Shown: positions 36,478 through 48,636, counted from the first letter of the stretch. The stretch: DNA of 64,000 nucleotides from Euonymus europaeus (GCA_963580455.1 OY756962.1:18680001-18744000), one strand, 5' to 3'. Notes: generated by a model from the sequence alone, not told the origin. Program-made: numbers and translations.

Positions 36478-37673
36478 AAATTAACAATTAAAAGTGTGTG
36501 TCCTAATAGTTTAGAGAAACCTCCTCTAATGCAATTAACAACCTCAAGCAAATGATCAACACACAAAATCAATTAAATCAAGTAAAAATAAAGTGCTCAA
36601 GGATATATAGTGGTTCAAACAGTCCTTCCTCCTACATCCACTACCTAAGCCCGCAAGCTTGGGATTTTCAAATCCACTAATGGATGATGATTTTCCAAGT
36701 TCACCAACAACTTAAGGTTTTAGAAAAGCTAACGGCAAACTCCTATAACCAAGGTTTCAAGGTAACCAAGAACTAGGGTTTTCAAGTTGTACCCCAAATT
36801 TATCTCACAACCTCACAAGGTTTTGTCCAACAAAGGGATTTCACAAGTGTTTAGGCACAAGGTTCTCTCAAGATTAGCTCAAGGCTATTTTGGTTGAGGA
36901 ACTCTCACAAAGACTAGATATGATGCTCATGAATATGGTTAAGAATAGGCTCAAGATGTGGCAATCACTCTATGAAAAAATCACACAAAGCTCTCAAGCA
37001 GATATAGATGAGATTAGGAGAAGCTCTATTGAAACACCACTCAAGAACACAAAGAATGATATCCCACGGGTAGAATGAAGAATAATGGGTTCTTGAAGGA
37101 TTTCTGGATCTCTCTTTGAATTAGGAAGATGATAGCTTGATGATAATCAAATTTTTAGCAAGAGATCTCTAGGAAGAAGCTTGAATCAAGATTTGAAGTT
37201 GAGAGGATTTGAAGCTCAAAGACTTGGCCAATTTTTGCATATGTTCTTCCACCTTCCAACACAAGCCAAACCCTTCTCTCCTTTCCAAGACAAAATAATC
37301 TTGGCCATTGGATAAGTCTTGATCTTGGCCCTTCCTTCTTCTTTTAATCTTGACCCTTCTTTAATTCAAACCAAATAAATCTTCACCATTCATTATAGAG
37401 CCGTTGGAAATTGTTATGTAAAAATATCTCATTTGGCTTAGGCATGTTTGGTTGCATCAAAAATTCCTTCTTGATAATGAAAGTCTTTGCACAAACCAAG
37501 CCAAACAACCCTTCCTAGATTCTGGAACAAGGAATAACTTTCCAGTCATTTCTCTCTCCTTTGTCCCCGAAGAAGTAAATGTTGCCACAATGTTGACATC
37601 AAATTAAACTTGAAATCTCTTTTGAATTCTTGGCACAAAACACATAAGAGGATTTCTAGAAGCTCAAAAAAGG

Positions 37674-38490
37674 AATTCTCCAAACAACAATATTCATTTC
37701 ACACGCTTAGAACTAATTCTTGCTCATGAGAAGTCAAACTTTTTCTCAAATGGAGTTGACCATGCTCGAACTTGACCAATTAAGCTTCAACAAATGAAAG
37801 TACGAATTTCTCAATAAAATCAACTTCATACTGCCCTAAATAAGCTCATGATACTTAATTTATTTCACCTACAAATAAATAGGTGACAAGGCACCTCATT
37901 ATTGCTTGTAAGCTCAAAGAGCGTCAATGCTTGGACATAGGTCAATCAATATGATACATGCTCAATAAAATTCAAGTAAACACATAATAAATTATTTTAC
38001 ATATATTTAAATATGCACACAAAATTTCACAGCCATTAGAGTTCAATTGTTCACTCAATTTCAAGAAGTAATCTCAAATAGTGTTATATCATGTCTGCAC
38101 AGTTATACTAACTTCAACAGAACAATTGAACATCTTTCACCAAAATTTGATTCATAATCGCAGAACAATAAATGTTCCCATATGTCTTAATAATATTTTA
38201 GAGAAATAATAAAGTTATTTGAAGATTGTATGAATAAGTTATGACTATTCAACCAACATGTACACAGTGTGATGTTTGAGCAATTTTTGTAATCCGAAAA
38301 TGAAGAAGTCCAAATTCATCCAATTAATATTAAATATGATCAAAAATGATTCCAAATGATATATAATGATATTTAAATCAATTATCACGATCATTTCATG
38401 TTTTATCCAAATTCATTCAAATATGAGTACAATCAAATAGGACATTAAATATTTTTGCATCAAAACACAAATGTAGGACCTATGGTCCAA
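37674..38490 (-). repeat. Copia-like LTR segment, left copy
   Basis: Matches 39635-40455 over about 820 bp, ending GTAGGACCTATGGTCCAA. Upstream of 37674 the two copies diverge completely. Confidence 0.8.
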
Positions 38491-38699
38491 AAATATTTCC
38501 CTTTTTGATGATTACAAAACTTATTGATGTGAAAAAGTACTGTTTGATACCAATTGAATTTGGATATCAAATGTCATGCATAAGGTGAAGAAAATTGTAT
38601 CTCCATTTTAAAAACAAATAAAATTTGAGATACTTTGTAAGATTTTCCCTTTAGTTTAATCTTCTTTCTCCTCTTTAATATGGTATTATTGATAATACT

Positions 38700-39400
38700 T
38701 TGTTTATTAAATGTAAAGGTGATGACATGTTGATTGTGCAAATATATGTTGGTGACATTATATTTGGTGCTACTTTGGAATCAATGTGTGATGAATTTGC
38801 TATGTGCAAGAAAAGTGAATTTGAAATGTCTATGATGGGTGAGTTGACATATTTTCTAGGATTGCAAATTAGACAAACCTCACATGGTATTCATATAAGT
38901 CAAACTAAATAAGCTTATGACTTGCTTAAAAGGTTTAGTATGGACTTGTCTAAAGGATGTTCTAAACCAATGGGGGTGACATCCAAATTAGAAGCCGACC
39001 TTAAGGGCAAAGAGGTGAATCAAAAGATGTATAGGTCTATGATTGGTAGCTTACTTTGTTTGACCGCTTCTAGGCCGGATATCATGTTTAGTGTGTGTAT
39101 GTGTGCTAGATATCAATCTAATCCTAGAGAATCACACCTAATAGTCGTTAAGAGAATATTAAGATATTGGAAAGATATACCAACCCTGGGGTTATGGTAT
39201 GATAGAAAATCTTCATTTGACTTACATGTTTTTAGTGATGCCGATTATGGAGGTTGTAGAATTGATAGGAAGAGTGCAAGTGGTACATGTCAATACCTTG
39301 GGAATATGCTTATATCTTGGTTTTCAAAGAAATAAACATGTGTTGCTTTAAGTACAACTGAATCCGAATATATGACAAGCTCACTCCCCCTTAAGTTGTG
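38700..39400 (+). pseudogene. Copia reverse transcriptase/RNase H fragment (SIRE-like)
   Basis: 38700-38912 encodes the second half of RT. IYVGDIIFG stands where the catalytic YVDD should be, so one catalytic Asp is Gly, and FEMSMMGELTYFLGLQI follows. A stop at 38910 interrupts, and the same frame continues at 38922 with MDLSKGCSKPMGVTSKL, YRSMIGSLLCLTASRPDIMF and the Copia RNase H (DADYGGCRIDRKSASGTC). After another stop it ends near TTESEYM, fused to a short SLPLKLCI tail, consistent with an internal deletion. The sequence style is SIRE-like. Gag, protease and integrase are absent. Plus-strand, opposite to the apparent LTR orientation. Confidence 0.85.
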
Positions 39401-39634
39401 CATCTAATATGCATTTTTAATCAAATAAGTGCACTTTTTCATCAATTATCTCTCCCCCTTTTTTGTAATTACTCAAAAAGGTGAGGATATAGGAGGTGCA
39501 TGCAACTTCAAAACAAAGTAAGATTGAAAACCATGAAGTGCATCAACTATCTCAACTATCTCTAGCATATGAACTATCTCTCCAATGAGATATATTTGAG
39601 TATAATAACATGTTCAAAGCACATACCAAACAAA

Positions 39635-40457
39635 AATTCTCCAAACAAAAATATTCATTTCACAAGCCTGAAACCAATGCTTGCTCATGAGGAGTCAAAC
39701 TTTTTTCTCAAATGGTGTTGATCATGCTCAAACATGACCAATTAAGCTTCAACAAATGAATGTATTAATTTTCTCAGTAAAATTAGCTTCATACTGCTCC
39801 AAATAAGCTCATGATACTTAATTGATTTCACCTACAAATAAATAGGTGATAAGGCACCTCATTGTTGCTTGTAAGCTAAGAGAGCTTCAATACTTGGACA
39901 TAGGTCAATCAATATGATATATGCTCAATAAAATTCAAGTAAACATGTGATAAATTATTTTACTTATATTTAAATATGTACTCAAAATTTAACAGCCATT
40001 GGAGTTCAATTGGTCACTCAATTTCATGAAATAATCTCAAACAGTGTTGTATCATGTCTGCACAGTTATACTAATTTTGATAGAGAAATTGAACATCTTT
40101 CACTAAAATTTGATTCATAATCTCAGAACAATAAATGTTCCCATATGTCTTAATAATATTTTAGAGTAAGAATCAAGTCATTTGAAGATCGTATGAATAA
40201 GTTATGATTATTCAACTAACCATGTACACAGTGTGATGTTTGAGCAATTTTTGTAATCCGAAAATAAACAAGTCCAAATTCATCCAATTCATATTAAATA
40301 TGATCAAAAATGATTCCAAATGATATATAATGATACTTAAATCATTTATCACGATCATTTCATGTTTTATCCAAATTCATTCAAATATGAGTACAATCAA
40401 ATAGCACATTAAATATTTTTTGTGTCAAAACATAAATGTAGGACCTATGGTCCAACA
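39635..40457 (-). repeat. Copia-like LTR segment, right copy
   Basis: Second copy of the 820-bp direct repeat, ending at the TSD-bounded right terminus. On the minus strand it starts TGTTGGACCATAGGTCC, a typical Copia LTR start. Confidence 0.75.
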
Positions 40458-40845
40458 TGGATGAATTTATAAAGAATGTTGAGTCGACTGTGAAAGAAAC
40501 ACTTACGAAATTTTATGAGAACGTTATAGGGTTGTATAAGGCTCAATTTTTGAGAGCGCCAACACTGAATGATATTAATCGATTGATACAAGAAAGGCCT
40601 CATTCCCAAATCTATCTACCACATAACCACACAAGGAAAGCCCTTCTTTATTGAAATATGTTATATTTGAATGTATTATTTTGTACTATCTTCATTTATA
40701 TACAATATATATATATAATAAATTAAATACGAAATAAATATATTGCATATATATTAATTTAAAAAACCCAAAACAATTAATCCTTGACTAGTCTCCGCTT
40801 AATCTAATTAATTCCTAATCTCTGTGAACCACGTAGGAATTTTTA

Positions 40846-41958
40846 GGGAAATTTGAAAAAATGACTCATTTACAAAACATTTTTAGTGATTTAATCCTTT
40901 TTAAAAAAAAAAGTTAATTTCTAAACTTTTTGACCATAGAAAGATCTCAAATGTCCCTGCCACAATTTCCAAAACATTGATTATATTATATTTTTTAAAA
41001 ACTGTCAGATCAAATTCCTCCACTAGTCTTTGGTATCAAACAAAAATTGCAGAAAACAAATGAGAGAGCTTTTGAAGAGACTTGTTATCCTATTTCTCTT
41101 TTGATGACTTTGATTACAATCCTCCACCATACTCGTCCTCTACCAAAGCTTTTGCTTATGCTGAAAATGTGCTCCAGATTGAGTACAATAGGTATGGTCA
41201 TCCTAAGCCCTGACTCACTCTAGGTTTTGTTCCAGGTGGGGGAGGAGGATATATAGGGCCTAGGCTAGAGCCTTCTTGTGGGTTTGAGACTGATATGAAT
41301 AGACCTGGATATGGATCTGAGTTGAGTGGTGGGACTAGATAAAGATAAAGGTCTGAGTCTAAGGAGCCCGAATTAGAGCATGGATTTGGTTATGGTTTTG
41401 TTATTTTCAATCATGCAGATGGATCACTTCTTGCGCTTGAAGAACTGAGCAAGAAAATTGATGGGCACCACTACTACTCAACTAACCACTGTAGGAATGT
41501 TTGCGAATAATGTTTGCTATACTAAAGTATTTTGTTTAGAACAATTATGATTTAGTTTAGCACTGTTATGGTTTTGTTTAGAACAATTATGGTTTTATTT
41601 AGAACATAGATATTATAGGGTTTCATAAAAGTTGTATTTTTTTGGGAACATAATTTTTTTAGAATTAACTATTACGTGTTTTATTTATCAGGTGTTATAC
41701 TTCTGTTTGGAATAGATTATTTTACTAGTTGATTTTGCTGAGAACTTTAGGCCTTGATTTGGTCGAGTTCACCACAATTGAAGAAAGATCTAGTGACAAT
41801 CTCAACCGGGATAACATACAATAGAGAAAGGATAGCAGAATTGTTATATTCATGCAAGTACAACTTATGTCTTGTAACCAAACAATTGTTGTTCGACAAG
41901 GATCTAACCCCGAATCACACTCTTTGCCATCTCAACCAAGCGTGGTATACTCTCAACA
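40846..41958 (+). repeat. MULE left TIR, outer part
   Basis: Inverted copy of 57310-58282 and of 47222-47487. Shared landmarks include AGTTAATTTC, CATTGATTATATTAT, GGTTATGGTTTTGTTA and GAATTAACTATTACGTGTTTT. Confidence 0.85.
41080..41500 (+). pseudogene. Possible captured host-gene fragment in the MULE arm
   Basis: A plus-strand frame, broken by several stops, reads DDFDYNPPPYSSSTKAFAYA, then GFVPGGGGGYIGP, FETDMNRPGYGSELSGG and SKEPELEHGFGYGF. The order (acidic DDFD-PPPY start, Gly-rich block, then Tyr-Gly/Glu-rich repeats) resembles the N-terminal part of the uncharacterised plant proteins of the At5g39570 (PLDRP1) type. A diverged inverted copy lies at about 57440-57860 in the other arm. 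I am only moderately sure of the family; that the piece is coding-derived is better supported than which gene it is. Confidence 0.4.
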
Positions 41959-44148
41959 TGTGAAACCTCGACCAAAAAAAAAATTATTAAGTTTGATTAA
42001 ATTTTGGGTAATATGTTATTAAGAATGGATTCGAAGAGGTTACGGACCATTCGTGTTGAATAAGACCGCAAAGAATTGTTTTTGAACTAGGTTCACAAAA
42101 AGGGTCATAACTTTTAGTACAGATGTCCGTTTCGGGCCTATAATTTATCAAATCGAAGCTAAGACCGAGACGGAGTAAAAACAAATAAGACCACATGCCT
42201 AGGCGAGGTGCTCCTAGGCATGTGCAAAAGTTCGCCTAGTCCAGTGGCGATCAGAGAAGCTGAAGACCATGTGCACCTAGGCGCACCTCCCACACACCTA
42301 GGCGCTCCCTGAGCTGTTAAGTGATGTTGCGGGAGCCATTTTCATCATTCTTCTTGGAGAAGCCAATTTTAGAGAGAGAGGGAGAGAAAATTAGAGTGAG
42401 AAAGTGAGATTTTGAGAGATTATTCAAGATTTAGAGCTTGGATTGAAAATTTAAACAATATTTGGAGGAGATTTCCAAGATTCAAGTAAGTTTTTCTAGT
42501 TTTGGATTTTCTAGATTTTATTTGATTCGGTAATAGATGGAATGTATGGCTTAGATATGTTGATTCTAGGGTTATTTATGATTGTTTTCCTAGGCTTGAT
42601 CATTGGCTTAGGTTGAGTTTCGAATTGGGTGGAGTTTGGAGGATTTGGTGAAATCCTTGAGAGAGAAGGTATGTCTCTCTTGATTTGTGATTAAATTCAT
42701 TTTTTATGCTATATGGATGTTATTGATATGACTATATGGGATTGGTTGGTTGAAATCGATAGGTTGAGAGAATGGGTCAAAACCCTAGTTTTCGAATTTG
42801 AGTTGGTAAGCTTTTGCTTGGGTAATGAGGTAGGGATTCTTAACTCATTTTCTTTATCATGTTCTTTATTCTCTAAAGAGCCGTTGAATTTCTTCATTGG
42901 TCATTACCTTTTGTGTTCTTTCCTAAATTGTTCCTTAGGAAGAACGAACATTTGTTGATTATTGATTATTGATTACTTGCATACCCTTTGAATGCTTAAT
43001 CATCTATTGGGCATGATAGTCCTCGTTCATGCATCATGTAGTTAAGTATATATATAGGGTTTTCTTATATATAAAATTCTTTTGTATGACATAGTTGGAC
43101 ATATGTTATAGATGCATCGGGTCTACGAGTATGGACTCGCAGTATCTTTAGGTTCTAATTTTGTGTGATGTTGGGTACCGAATAGGCACATTGTTGTCGG
43201 AATTGGGATTCCCACTGTGATGGTGCACCTATAGTTGTTCCGGGGCAAAGTACAAGGATTCCGACGATTTTTCTAAATATTCGTTGATTGGTGCTAGGCG
43301 TTGTAGGGTGTAGCCTGAGGCTATAGATTGTTGTGACATTTTAGATGCCATGTTGTTGCATTTAACTTGTTTAAATATTCAGCCTTTACATTCTTAATGA
43401 CTCCTCTTATGTTCCCTACTGAGCCTCGTGCTCACCCTATTCCTTTTCTCTATCCTTCACGTGAGTCTAGTGCTAAGAATCGGGCTGCGGATCAGTTGGA
43501 GGCTGTGTGACATGGATGGCCACCCTAGGAGCACTAGATTTGTATTTTGATATGTTAGAACTTAGTAGATGATGAGTACATTTAATAATTTTATATTGTT
43601 GAATACTATGTTGTTAAATACCTTTTCGCTATGACAGATGGAGGGTCGAAAGGGTATGCCGTGTGATCGGGACTTCCGTACCTGGACGATGGACCATGGG
43701 TCTAGATTTGCTTTAATAGCTTTTCGATATGCTAGATGGATGGTCGGGAGTGTATTCCGTGTGATCGGGACTCCCGTACCTGGATGATGGACCCTGGGTC
43801 CGGTTTGATAGACTTTGATAGTCTTAGATGATGTTGTTGATATGATTATGCTCTGCTTATTAATTGCACGTGGTTAGGAGGCCTGAGGCCCTGCCTAGTG
43901 TGTGAATGTGGATAGATGGCCAGAGGCCCTGTTAGGCTGTGGAACTTCTCTGATTAGTATTGATTATCTTTCATGTGTTAGGTGATATGTGACTCCAGGT
44001 TGGTACCCTTTGATATACGGGGAGGTGCTGTTGGATTTCTGTTAGAATCCGGGGTTAGGATGACGTGTGGTGAGGTCCATAGTGACAGGGTACACGTCTA
44101 ATGTGGCGCTCCCAGCTAAGTACATGATTTTTGGGTCGGGGCATCACA
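41959..44148 (+). mobile_element. Solo LTR (Tekay-like), 2190 bp, TSD CAACA
   Basis: Starts TGTGAAACCTCGACC and ends GGGTCGGGGCATCACA, flanked by CAACA (41954-41958, 44149-44153). Removing it restores the alignment between the MULE arms. The R-like stretch CCTACTGAGCCTCGTGCTCA (43419-43438) parallels CCTACTAAGCTTTGTGGCTC in the Gypsy LTR at 24796, supporting a related chromovirus. It holds a 98-bp tandem duplication (about 43630-43810) and CCTAGGCG palindromes (42198-42304). No internal region. Confidence 0.82.
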
Positions 44149-44153
44149 CAACA

Positions 44154-44830
44154 CCTCCTTCGCAATCAAATGGATCCCAAATGCTAAGTCCGCAGTTGAT
44201 AATAGCAAATAACAAAGTTCATCATGGACGCATTCACATTTTCATACGTTTAGCCCTTGAAAACCAATAAATCCATGCATTTTTGTTGAAGAGCTTTGTG
44301 TTTCTCAAATTCATACTCATTTTTTTTTCGACGAGCTACCAGAGAACTCCTACGCTCATCACAGTTGAACTTAAATGCTTGAAATTCTTTTGCTTGGGAT
44401 AACTCAAATAACTTTTATGTTTTCATACTATACTGTTTATATGATATTTATACATATGATTGGTGTAATCTATACGGGTTTTTGAGTTGTTCCTCATACG
44501 TAAGTATATCCTATGCAATGCGTTATTTTTCTGTTTAGAATAGTCAAATTTTTGTTTAATATAGTTTAATTTCTGATTAGAACAATTTAGTTTTAAGACT
44601 TTTGACATTTGTGATAATGTTATGTTCTTTAAAGTGTCTATTGTCAATGAAGTACAAGATTAAATCAGAAAACAGATTTTTATCAAAAGTAGCTACTCTT
44701 TGCAGACTCCCACAAGCAGAGTTCATTCTACATTGTTTGGGAAAGCTAACAAGTTGAACCATAAGAGTTTGAAGATCGAATTTTATCGCCTTATCAATTT
44801 CACATATGCCTTTTACTTTTTATTAAACAC
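44154..44830 (+). repeat. MULE left TIR, inner part
   Basis: Inverted copy of about 46560-47150. Landmarks: GACGAGCTACC-GAGAACTCCTAC (against 47060-47085), TTTGCAGACTCCCACAA (against 46683-46700) and TTCTACTTTTTATTAAACA. Contains several TTTAGAACA-type motifs. Confidence 0.75.
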
Positions 44831-46559
44831 AATTTTTCTCTGCAACTTTTTACTTTTTATTCTATCTTCATCTTTTTTATTCAACTTCTACTCCAAAAAA
44901 AATTCTTTCTTCTCCGAGTCCATAGCACATCTGAGCTGCAGTCTCTCGTTTAGGTAGGAACCAAAACTAGATCTGTCAAAGTTGCAACCTGTTCGGGCCC
45001 AAAAAAAACTAGACCAGCTAGTTGGTTCTTGGAAGGAACGAAAAGAGTCCTTGGGAAGTTCGAATCCAGTGATGTCGTGTCTAAGACTACCCGCATTTGC
45101 AAGAATGCATGGTCATACAGTGTATTGGCATCTGTTGATGAATGAAAATGTGACACCTTACACACCTGCAAAATGAAATAAAGCAACAATACATATATGT
45201 TTGAGTCAATGTGAGTACACAGATTTTTGAATGAATTTTTTATTTTGCTGGTTGGTTTTGATGATAATTTTTTTTTACTTGTCTTGGTCATGTTGTAAAA
45301 GTTTTTGTTTAGAATAATTATTTTTTTGTTTAAAATCATTATAATTATGTTTAGGATAGTCAATTTTTTATTTAGTACAGTTTAATTTATGATTAGAAGA
45401 GTTTAGTTTTAAGACTTTTGACATTTGTGATAATGTTCTTTTTTTTCCAGTGTATATTGTCAATGAAGTATAACATTAAATTATAGAACATATTTCCATC
45501 AAAGGTTACCAGAATCTTCTTTTTCTTGGCCTGAGTCGTAGTCTCCCGTTAAGCAGAAACCAGATCCATCAAAGTGCAGCCTATTCGGACCTATACATAA
45601 CCAGCCAGTTGGTACTTTGAAGGAACAAGAAGAGTCTTTGGAGAGTTTGAATCCAGTATTGTCGAGTTAATTAAGATTGTCCACATTTGCAATAATGCAT
45701 GGTCATACAGTCTATTGACACATATTAACGAACGAAAATGTTGCACCTTGCACTCATACAAAATGAAAGAAGAAAACAATACATCTAAATTTGAATTAGC
45801 GTTAATACATAAATTTTTCAGAACGTTTTCACTTACTTTGGTCATATTGTTTAAGTTTTAGTTTAGAACAATTGTCTTTTTGTTTAGAACATTTATAAAT
45901 ATTCTTAGAATAGTTAAAGTTTTGTTTAGTACAGTTGAATTTTTTATTAAAATAGTGTCTTTTTAAAACTTTTGGCATTATTGATAATATTGTTTTTTTT
46001 CCAATGTATAATGTTGACTTTTACAACCTTGTCAATTTTTCATGCCTTTCAGGTAAAGACACTTAAAATTTGTTAACATTTAATATTCTTTTTAGGAGAG
46101 TTTTATTTTTGTTTAGTAAATGTATCTTTATGTTTAGAATGTTTATCTTTCTATTTAGAATAATATAATTTATGTTTTGAACAGTTATCTGTCTATTTAA
46201 ACAGCTTTAGATTTGTTTTGAACAATTTTATTTTTGTTTTGAACAACTTTAATCTCTCTTTTTTTTCTTTCAATTATGGGCTTAAGAGGCAGTCCCAAAG
46301 TTGTGTGCCAGATTTGCGAAGAGGGTTGGGGACATATAGGCATCAAGATTGTTATTCAAATTCAAAGTCATGCTCAAATAACGAAACCCATCACAAATGC
46401 ATTCACGTTTTCATGCACATTTTTCCTTGAAGACGAGTAAAACATGTGTTTTCGATGAAGTGTTTCATGTTTTCCAAATTCATAATATAGTTTTCTTCTG
46501 ACAAGATACGAGAGAACTATCACACTCTTGGTTGTTTAGAATATGATATTTTGTTTAGA
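44831..46559. other. MULE centre with ~590-bp direct repeats
   Basis: Two copies of about 590-bp period (roughly 44895-45495 and 45500-46020) share CCA(C)ATTTGCAA-AATGCATGGTCATACAGT at 45091 and 45681. Conceptual translation on the minus strand gives two related stretches (LYDHAFLQM...LFVPSKNQLAG and LYDHALLQM...LLVPSKYQLAG), so the repeat may derive from a coding segment, but I do not recognise it. 46270-46450 is a third, direct-orientation relative of 44200-44310. No transposase. Confidence 0.55.
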
Positions 46560-47487
46560 AGTTATGTTTAATAAAAAGTAGAACGCATATGTGAAACTGA
46601 TAAGACGATAGAAGTCAATCTTCAAACCCTTATGCTTGAACTTGTTAACTCTCTCAAGCAATGCATAATGAACTCTATTTGTGGGAGTCTGCAAAGAGTA
46701 ACAACTTTTGATGGAAATTTGTCCCTGATTTGATCTTGTACTTCATTGACAATAGACACTAAAGAAAACAGAACATTATCACAAATGCAAAAGTTTTAAA
46801 ACTAAATTGTTCTAATCATAAATTAAACTGTACTGAATAAAAATTTGATTGTTATAAACATAAAAATAACGCATTGCATAGGATATACTTATGTATGAGG
46901 AACAACTCAAAAACCTGTATAGATTACACCAATCATATGCATAAATATCATATAATCAATAAAGTATGAAAACATAAAAGTTATTTGAGTTATTCCAAGC
47001 AAAAAATATCATATTCTAAACAAAAAAAATTCCAGGTATGTAAGTTTACCTGTGATGAGAGTAGGAGTTCTCCGGTAGCTCGTCGAAAAAAAACTGAGTA
47101 TAAATTTGGGAAACACAAAACTCTTCAACGAAAATGCATGAATTTACTAGTCTTCAAGGGTGAAACACATGCAAATGCTAATGTGTCCATATACCATGCT
47201 TGGTTTAGATGGCGAAAAGTGTGATTCAGGGTTAGATCCTTGCTGAACAACAATTATTTGGTTACAAGACATAAGTTGTACTTGCATGAGTATAATCACT
47301 CCTCTATGTTTTCTCTATTGTATATTATCCTAGTTGAGATTGTCACTGGATCTTTCATCAATTGTGGCGAACTCGACCAAATCAAGGCCTAAAGTTCTTA
47401 GTAAAACCAACCAGTAAAATAATTTATTCCAAACAGAACTATAACACTTGATAAATAAAACACGTAATAGTTAATTCTAAAAAAAAT
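46560..47487 (-). repeat. MULE right TIR, inner part
   Basis: Inverted copy of 44154-44830 and of 41640-41958. It ends where the MITE begins, in CTAAAAAAAAT. Confidence 0.75.
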
Positions 47488-47856
47488 GAGTATGTTTGGA
47501 TATTGTTTTTGTTTTTAATAATTAAAAACGATTTTGAATATTGTTTTCAAAAACAGTTTTTAAAATGAATGAAGTGTTAAAAATTCATTTGGCTTATGTT
47601 ATTTGTAAACTGTTTTCTAAATAAAAAAATACAAAGTTTAGACACAAAATAAGATTAGTTATATAATACAACAAGAAGAGTGATGAACAATGACGGAAAG
47701 TAAATCAAATAAATTTGGAGAGATAATGGAGAAGAGACAAGGGAGAGAAGAGTTGGAGAGAGAAGAGATCGTAACAACTAATGAGAAAGGGAGGAAGAAG
47801 TAGAGCAAGAGGAAAAAAAATGAATTTCAATTTATTCACAAATATGCCACCAATCA

Positions 47857-48463
47857 TGATGACGTCAAAAAGGTGTCACTACCGAGAAGACGATCAGTTG
47901 GTCAGACCTGCTGTCATGCACAGATACCGAGGATATAGATCCTCCCCAGAAGCTGAACAGCAGGGCAGTCAAGTAGCTGTCCAGTCGGGCAACGTGTCAG
48001 TCCAGGCAGCCAGGCAGCTTACCTAACAGGCAGTCTTCTATGGAGGCAGGTCCTTCCAAGGAGTTGATCAGCCAGGCAACCCTGCAGCTGAGCACAGTGA
48101 ACAGAGGTGAGCTAAAGGCCGCACCAGAGGTAGTCCTCTGGCGTTGGCGCTCCGACGCTCAAGTCAGTTGGTATTTAATCAAGCAAGCTCCTTGAACTAA
48201 AGCTCTCTCCTAGCCAAAGTTCAAATTGTGATTAGTTGTGATTCAGTTTTATAATACCTGACTTGCTGAGCTTTATATAGGATTAAGGATCACTGTTGAA
48301 GTGGGTCTTCCAATTATGATTGTGGACCGCACCCAGCTGCTTTTCACCTTGGTAGGTCCAGCAGGTGACACTAACCGAGGAGACTGCCTGGTAAGCATGA
48401 CTAGTCTTTGGGCCACATATGACGTGGCGGAGCACCATTGGTGAGGGTATTTTTGTAATATCA
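47857..48463 (-). repeat. 3' LTR of the Tat element (607 bp)
   Basis: Pairs with 56527-57135. Contains the inverted repeat CCAGAGG-TAGT-CCTCTGG at 48125-48142. The left edge adjoins the TSD AATCA. Confidence 0.92.
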
Positions 48464-48636
48464 GTTGCCCCCCAACTCCCTTATCGAGGCGCCGTTCTGC
48501 GCAGATCGATGAGAGGAGTAATTATGCCATTCCATTAATGAGGAGATGACAGCCCAGACCCTTAGATCAACGGTCCATGTCTGCGCGGCTCATTGGCCAT
48601 CTGTTTCTGGCCGTTGATCTGAGGTTGGTCCTCTGC

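Larger units (their letters stand above)
34861..40457. mobile_element. Rearranged SIRE/Copia-like LTR retrotransposon insertion, TSD TGGAT
   Basis: The insertion begins TGAAAAACTG and ends GGTCCAACA, flanked by TGGAT at 34856-34860 and 40458-40462. Inside are an 820-bp direct repeat (37674-38490 and 39635-40455), the second ending at the right terminus, a Copia RT-RNase H piece (38700-39400), and two segments that look like Copia LTR R/U5 on the minus strand (about 34950-35020 and 36590-36670). On the minus strand, CATCAAAAAGGG next to 38490 looks like a polypurine tract followed by an LTR start (TTTTTGGACCATAGG, compare TGTTGGACCATAGG at the right end). The LTRs therefore appear minus-oriented while the pol piece is plus, so the insert has been rearranged or nested. 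No PBS was found. Confidence 0.65.
34489..40600 (+). pseudogene. PIF/Harbinger transposase remnant split by a retrotransposon
   Basis: 34489-34860 encodes the N-terminal part of a plant PIF/Harbinger transposase (DDFIQGYFSRDYTYPPAMF, RMHRELFLWI, then SSINKMMATLRILAYGGPVD) with one in-frame stop at 34780. The coding sense is cut at 34860 by a 5.6-kb insertion and resumes in the same frame at 40458 (STVKETLTKFYENVIG, AQFLRAPTLNDINRLIQE). Target duplication TGGAT flanks the insertion. After the LIQE motif the match ends at about 40585 and the DDE catalytic domain is absent, so this is a 5' fragment. The family cuts and pastes DNA at TTA/TAA targets. Confidence 0.75.
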
